Assembly (NCBI GenBank): GCA_003518745.1
Contig: DOYB01000130.1
Location: forward strand, 1-18,526
Length of the DNA: 18,526 nt
From: Selenomonas sp.
GTDB taxonomy: Bacteria > Bacillota > Negativicutes > Selenomonadales > Selenomonadaceae
Reading direction: 5' to 3'
Numbering within the stretch: position 1 is the first letter of the stretch; each line of letters starts with the position of its first letter. Positions 16,430 to 18,526 of the stretch are shown here, piece after piece. The translations under genes and the position numbers were made by a program. The notes beneath the pieces were generated by a model. That model searched no databases. It worked only from the letters and a program-made list of their open reading frames with translations, and was not told the DNA's origin.

Positions 16430-17445
16430 TCTGCCCCCTTCGACTTTTCATTCATCTCTTGTATGTGTGCATAGATATCACGAATCTTATCGTTCTTTTC
16501 CACCATTTCCTTCTGCAGATCCATGACCTTTTCGCGGAACGGAGCCATATCCACATCTAAGAATGTCACGCCCATATTCTCCCTCGCGAATTTCTTGGCT
16601 TCCTCAACTTGAACCTCCCATTCTTTGAGTTCGACCTCAGTTGAAAGCTTTGCCGCGTCTTCAAAAATCTTCAGTTCTTCCGGAGTCAGCGATTTCAGGA
16701 ACTTGAGATTGGCCATGAGTACATCGGGAATCATCTGATGATTTGTATAGCTGTAAAAGTTGGCAACCTCGCCGTGCTTGTTATTGGTGATCGCAAGCTC
16801 ATTGTTCTCTGCTCCGTCAATGACGCCCTGCTGAATTGCTGTATAAACCTCTCCAAATGCCATAGGCGTCGCAGCCGCGCCAAAGGCATTCACCATAGCG
16901 ATACTGGCGGGAGACTGCTGCACGCGGAGCTTCAAGCCTTTCATATCCTCCGGAGTCTCAATTTTCTTTTTAGAGTAGAAGCTGCGAAGACCCGCATTGT
17001 ACCAGGTCATGACGCGAAATCCTGCTTCATCGGTGGAAGAATACACCTTCTTCATATACTCTTCATCATTCATCGTATCGAAATACGCCTTTTTAGAGGC
17101 AAACAAATACGGCATACTGAATACTTCGTAGACACCGGCAATGGTCTCCACATTCGGGCATCCCACCAGGACAAAATCGATTGCTCCCGTCTGTGTCAGC
17201 TCAATGGCCTTTTTCTGCCCTCCCAACAGCTCATTGGGGAATATCTGAATTTCATACTTATCGGTATGACTCTCCACATATTCTTTGAAAGCCAGCAATC
17301 CGATGTGCTCAGGGTGCTTCTCCGATTGAGAGTGAGCTATACGGACTATCCGCTTTCCGTTACCTATCGTAGTACAGCCCGATACGGAGAAAACCGTCAG
17401 CAGTGCCGACATAAGCAAAACAAGTAATTTTACGGTACGTTTCAC
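16426..17445 (-). CDS. dctP: TRAP transporter solute-binding lipoprotein DctP, with cognate permease genes
   Basis: 339 residues from the chosen start. A basic start (VKRTVK) and hydrophobic run end in lipobox VSGC (Cys 24). The DctP fold is shown by TWYNAGLRSFYSKKKIETPEDMKGLKLRVQQSP (about 147-179, Arg 174 is the invariant carboxylate-binding Arg) and GVIDGAENNELAITN. It is a clear paralogue of the orphan copy in the pectin operon, sharing the segment EDMKGL-x-RVQ-SP and the GxIDGAEN motif. I chose the GTG at 17445, which has GAGGGG six bases upstream; an ATG at 17463 and a TTG at 17481 in the same frame are alternatives without better ribosome sites. It is the first gene of the operon, downstream of operator array B. 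Confidence 0.9.
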   Translation of the reverse strand: MKRTVKLLVLLMSALLTVFSVSGCTTIGNGKRIVRIAHSQSEKHPEHIGLLAFKEYVESHTDKYEIQIFPNELLGGQKKAIELTQTGAIDFVLVGCPNVETIAGVYEVFSMPYLFASKKAYFDTMNDEEYMKKVYSSTDEAGFRVMTWYNAGLRSFYSKKKIETPEDMKGLKLRVQQSPASIAMVNAFGAAATPMAFGEVYTAIQQGVIDGAENNELAITNNKHGEVANFYSYTNHQMIPDVLMANLKFLKSLTPEELKIFEDAAKLSTEVELKEWEVQVEEAKKFARENMGVTFLDVDMAPFREKVMDLQKEMVEKNDKIRDIYAHIQEMNEKSKGAE

Positions 17446-17515
17446 ACAAAACCCCTCTTTCATAAACATATGCCACGACAACGCATTCTATTGTTTTGTT
17501 CGAACCTCCTTGCTT

Positions 17516-17521
17516 ATTGTA
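17516..17521 (-). promoter_or_regulatory. Candidate -10 element of the TRAP-uxa operon
   Basis: TACAAT on the transcribed strand, 10 bases beyond the proximal operator repeat, which covers the -35 region. TAAAAT a few bases upstream is an alternative in this AT-rich stretch. An AAGGAGG at about 17505-17511 lies too far from any dctP start to serve it and precedes a tiny 8-codon frame starting near 17488. Confidence 0.45.
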
Positions 17522-17531
17522 ATTATTTTAT

Positions 17532-17628
17532 CGTATTTATCCCTGAATTTAAATGTGTTTATGCTCTTTTTATTTGTGTTTTTTCTTTGAACGTCTTATT
17601 TTTCTAAAAAATATAACTGTGTTTGTGT
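17532..17628 (-). promoter_or_regulatory. Four-copy direct-repeat operator array B, TRAP-uxa operon promoter
   Basis: Repeats on the transcribed strand: GGATAAATACG (17532-17542), GCATAAACACA (17554-17564), GAAAAAACACA (17575-17585) and ACACAAACACA (17618-17628). Start-to-start spacings are 22, 21 and 43, nearly identical to array A. In both arrays the repeat nearest the coding region has ATACG rather than ACACA and is followed by ATAAAATAAT. It lies directly downstream of the AraC-type regulator gene. Role as operator is inferred; the two distal copies are weaker matches. Confidence 0.68.
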
Positions 17629-17647
17629 TGATTTCAAGGAAAAGCAC

Positions 17648-17696
17648 AAAAAAAAAGAAGCCCGCTTCAACATTTTCCTATTGAACGCGAACTTCT
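17648..17696 (-). terminator. Intrinsic terminator of the AraC-type regulator gene
   Basis: In the transcript AGAAG, CGC and TTCAA pair with TTGAA, GCG and CTTCT across a 10-base loop with one small internal loop, followed by a run of nine U (17656-17648). It begins about 8 bases after the stop codon and separates the regulator transcript from the TRAP-uxa promoter. Confidence 0.8.
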
Positions 17697-17704
17697 AAAC
17701 AATC

Positions 17705-18526
17705 TTATTTAGCCCCGAATCGCTGCTGATAGTCCTTCGGCGATTCTCCCACATGTTTTTTGAACATCTTAGAAAATTGAATATAATCCGTATAGCCCAC
17801 CTTTTCGGCAACCTCCCTGCATCGGATGTCTCTTTCTGTCTCCAGCAGTTCCTTTGCCCTTTCCAAGCGGAAGCCCATCAGGAATTCCGTAAACCCGACT
17901 CCCGTTTCCTGCCTGAACTTAGTCCCCAGATAAGCCGGCGACATATGGGTCACCATAGCCAAATCTCCCAGATGCACTGTTTCCATATAGTGCTCCATTA
18001 TATATTCCTTCACACACTTTACCAAATCGGCGGAACCCCACTTACGATCCATCAGACGGTTCAGCGAATCACCCGACTTTTCTTCATCATGCCGCTTGAA
18101 GGTTCTCACGGTATCATAGATAGAGGTTTCCATGGGAATGCGGTCGAAGGTAGAACCGCCGATATACCCGTGGCAGTCTGAATTCTTGAGCAGATAACGC
18201 ATATCCTTTATGGTGTTCGCGGGACCCGCGTATACAAACCGCAGCACCTCGGAATTTCTTTCCTTACAAACAGAAAATATTTTTTTCACGGTCCTGCGGG
18301 CATCCCCCAAAGAAAGGTAATGCTTTGCTCCCAGAAAGCCCCCCTTTGTAAGCCCCAAATGAAGACAGATAGCATCAGCGCCTGCGTCAAGCATCTGCTC
18401 GGTTTCTTCCTGATTGGTGACAAAGGCCATGGACATCAGCCCAAGATGGCTTGCCATGCGAACGGCGGCAATCTCACGACTGTAGGAGGTACCTTCCTCC
18501 TCCAGCGCGATACGGAACTTTCCGTC
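17705..18526 (-). CDS. AraC-family regulator with N-terminal PEP-hydrolase-like TIM-barrel sensor (5' end outside window)
   Basis: 273 residues are visible and the frame is open to the window edge, so the true start lies outside; the ATG at 18457 is internal. The N-terminal part (1 to about 150) matches the PEP-hydrolase-like/Tm-1-related TIM barrel (PF09370): GKFRIALEEEGTSYSREI, LDAGADAICLHLGLTKGGFLGA, and FVYAGPANTIKDMRYLLKNS followed by GYIGGSTFDRIPMETSI. The C-terminal 110 residues are an AraC-type double helix-turn-helix: VHLGDLAMVTHMSPAYLGTKF and RCREVAEKVGYTDYIQFSKMFKKHVGESPKDYQ. The barrel would sense a small metabolite and the C-terminal domain bind DNA. Location directly upstream of operator array B supports control of the uronate genes. 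Ligand, and activation versus repression, are unknown. Confidence 0.88.
   Translation of the reverse strand, partial: DGKFRIALEEEGTSYSREIAAVRMASHLGLMSMAFVTNQEETEQMLDAGADAICLHLGLTKGGFLGAKHYLSLGDARRTVKKIFSVCKERNSEVLRFVYAGPANTIKDMRYLLKNSDCHGYIGGSTFDRIPMETSIYDTVRTFKRHDEEKSGDSLNRLMDRKWGSADLVKCVKEYIMEHYMETVHLGDLAMVTHMSPAYLGTKFRQETGVGFTEFLMGFRLERAKELLETERDIRCREVAEKVGYTDYIQFSKMFKKHVGESPKDYQQRFGAK

Noticed and set aside
17463..17488. 8-codon frame (MRCRGICL) before dctP as a leader peptide
   Set aside because: The AAGGAGG upstream is about 18 bases from its ATG, too far for normal initiation, and the frame is short enough to be chance.

Overview
This 18.5 kb window is a uronate and pectin utilisation locus in which every recognisable gene is on the minus strand, so it reads from right to left. 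The likely source is an anaerobic gut or rumen Firmicute. A diderm Negativicute such as a Selenomonas relative is my best guess: the exported pectinase has a simple ALA-type signal peptide and no wall anchor, transport uses TRAP systems, and coding GC is moderate with AT-rich spacers. This assignment is an inference from gene content, not a measured result.

Layout in the direction of transcription. (1) 18526-17705: 3' part of a regulator that joins a PEP-hydrolase-like TIM barrel to an AraC-type helix-turn-helix domain, ending in an intrinsic terminator. (2) 17445-9365: an uptake and catabolism operon with a complete TRAP transporter (dctP, dctQ, dctM), then uxaB, uxaA, uxaC and a YczE-type membrane protein, closed by a terminator with a UUCG loop. 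(3) 9295-8031: a stand-alone, AT-richer glycosyltransferase gene with a near-consensus sigma70 promoter, a structured leader that holds a 17-codon ORF, and its own terminator. (4) 7608-1: a pectin operon with an orphan TRAP binding lipoprotein, a cytoplasmic GH28 polygalacturonase, a GPH-family symporter, a GH105 unsaturated uronyl hydrolase, a secreted FnIII-GH28 exo-polygalacturonase (pehX-like), and a sugar-phosphate isomerase/epimerase cut by the left edge.

How the genes fit together. The exported PehX-like enzyme would release short galacturonides outside the cell. The GPH symporter and the TRAP system would import oligo- and mono-uronates. The cytoplasmic GH28 and GH105 enzymes would reduce oligomers to monomers. 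UxaC, UxaB and UxaA then convert galacturonate to tagaturonate, altronate and 2-keto-3-deoxygluconate (KDG). KDG kinase and KDPG aldolase are not in the window.

Most notable signal. The two operon promoters, about 9.8 kb apart, carry the same array of four direct repeats (transcribed-strand consensus close to GGATAAACACA) in nearly the same geometry: 21/21/43 bp in one and 22/21/43 bp in the other. A 21 bp spacing is typical of AraC-family operators. The regulator gene lies directly upstream of one array, so I propose it controls both operons. The other items worth a second look are the sensor fusion itself, the orphan TRAP binding protein under the same control, a perfect 14 bp hairpin in front of pehX, and the leader ORF ahead of the glycosyltransferase.
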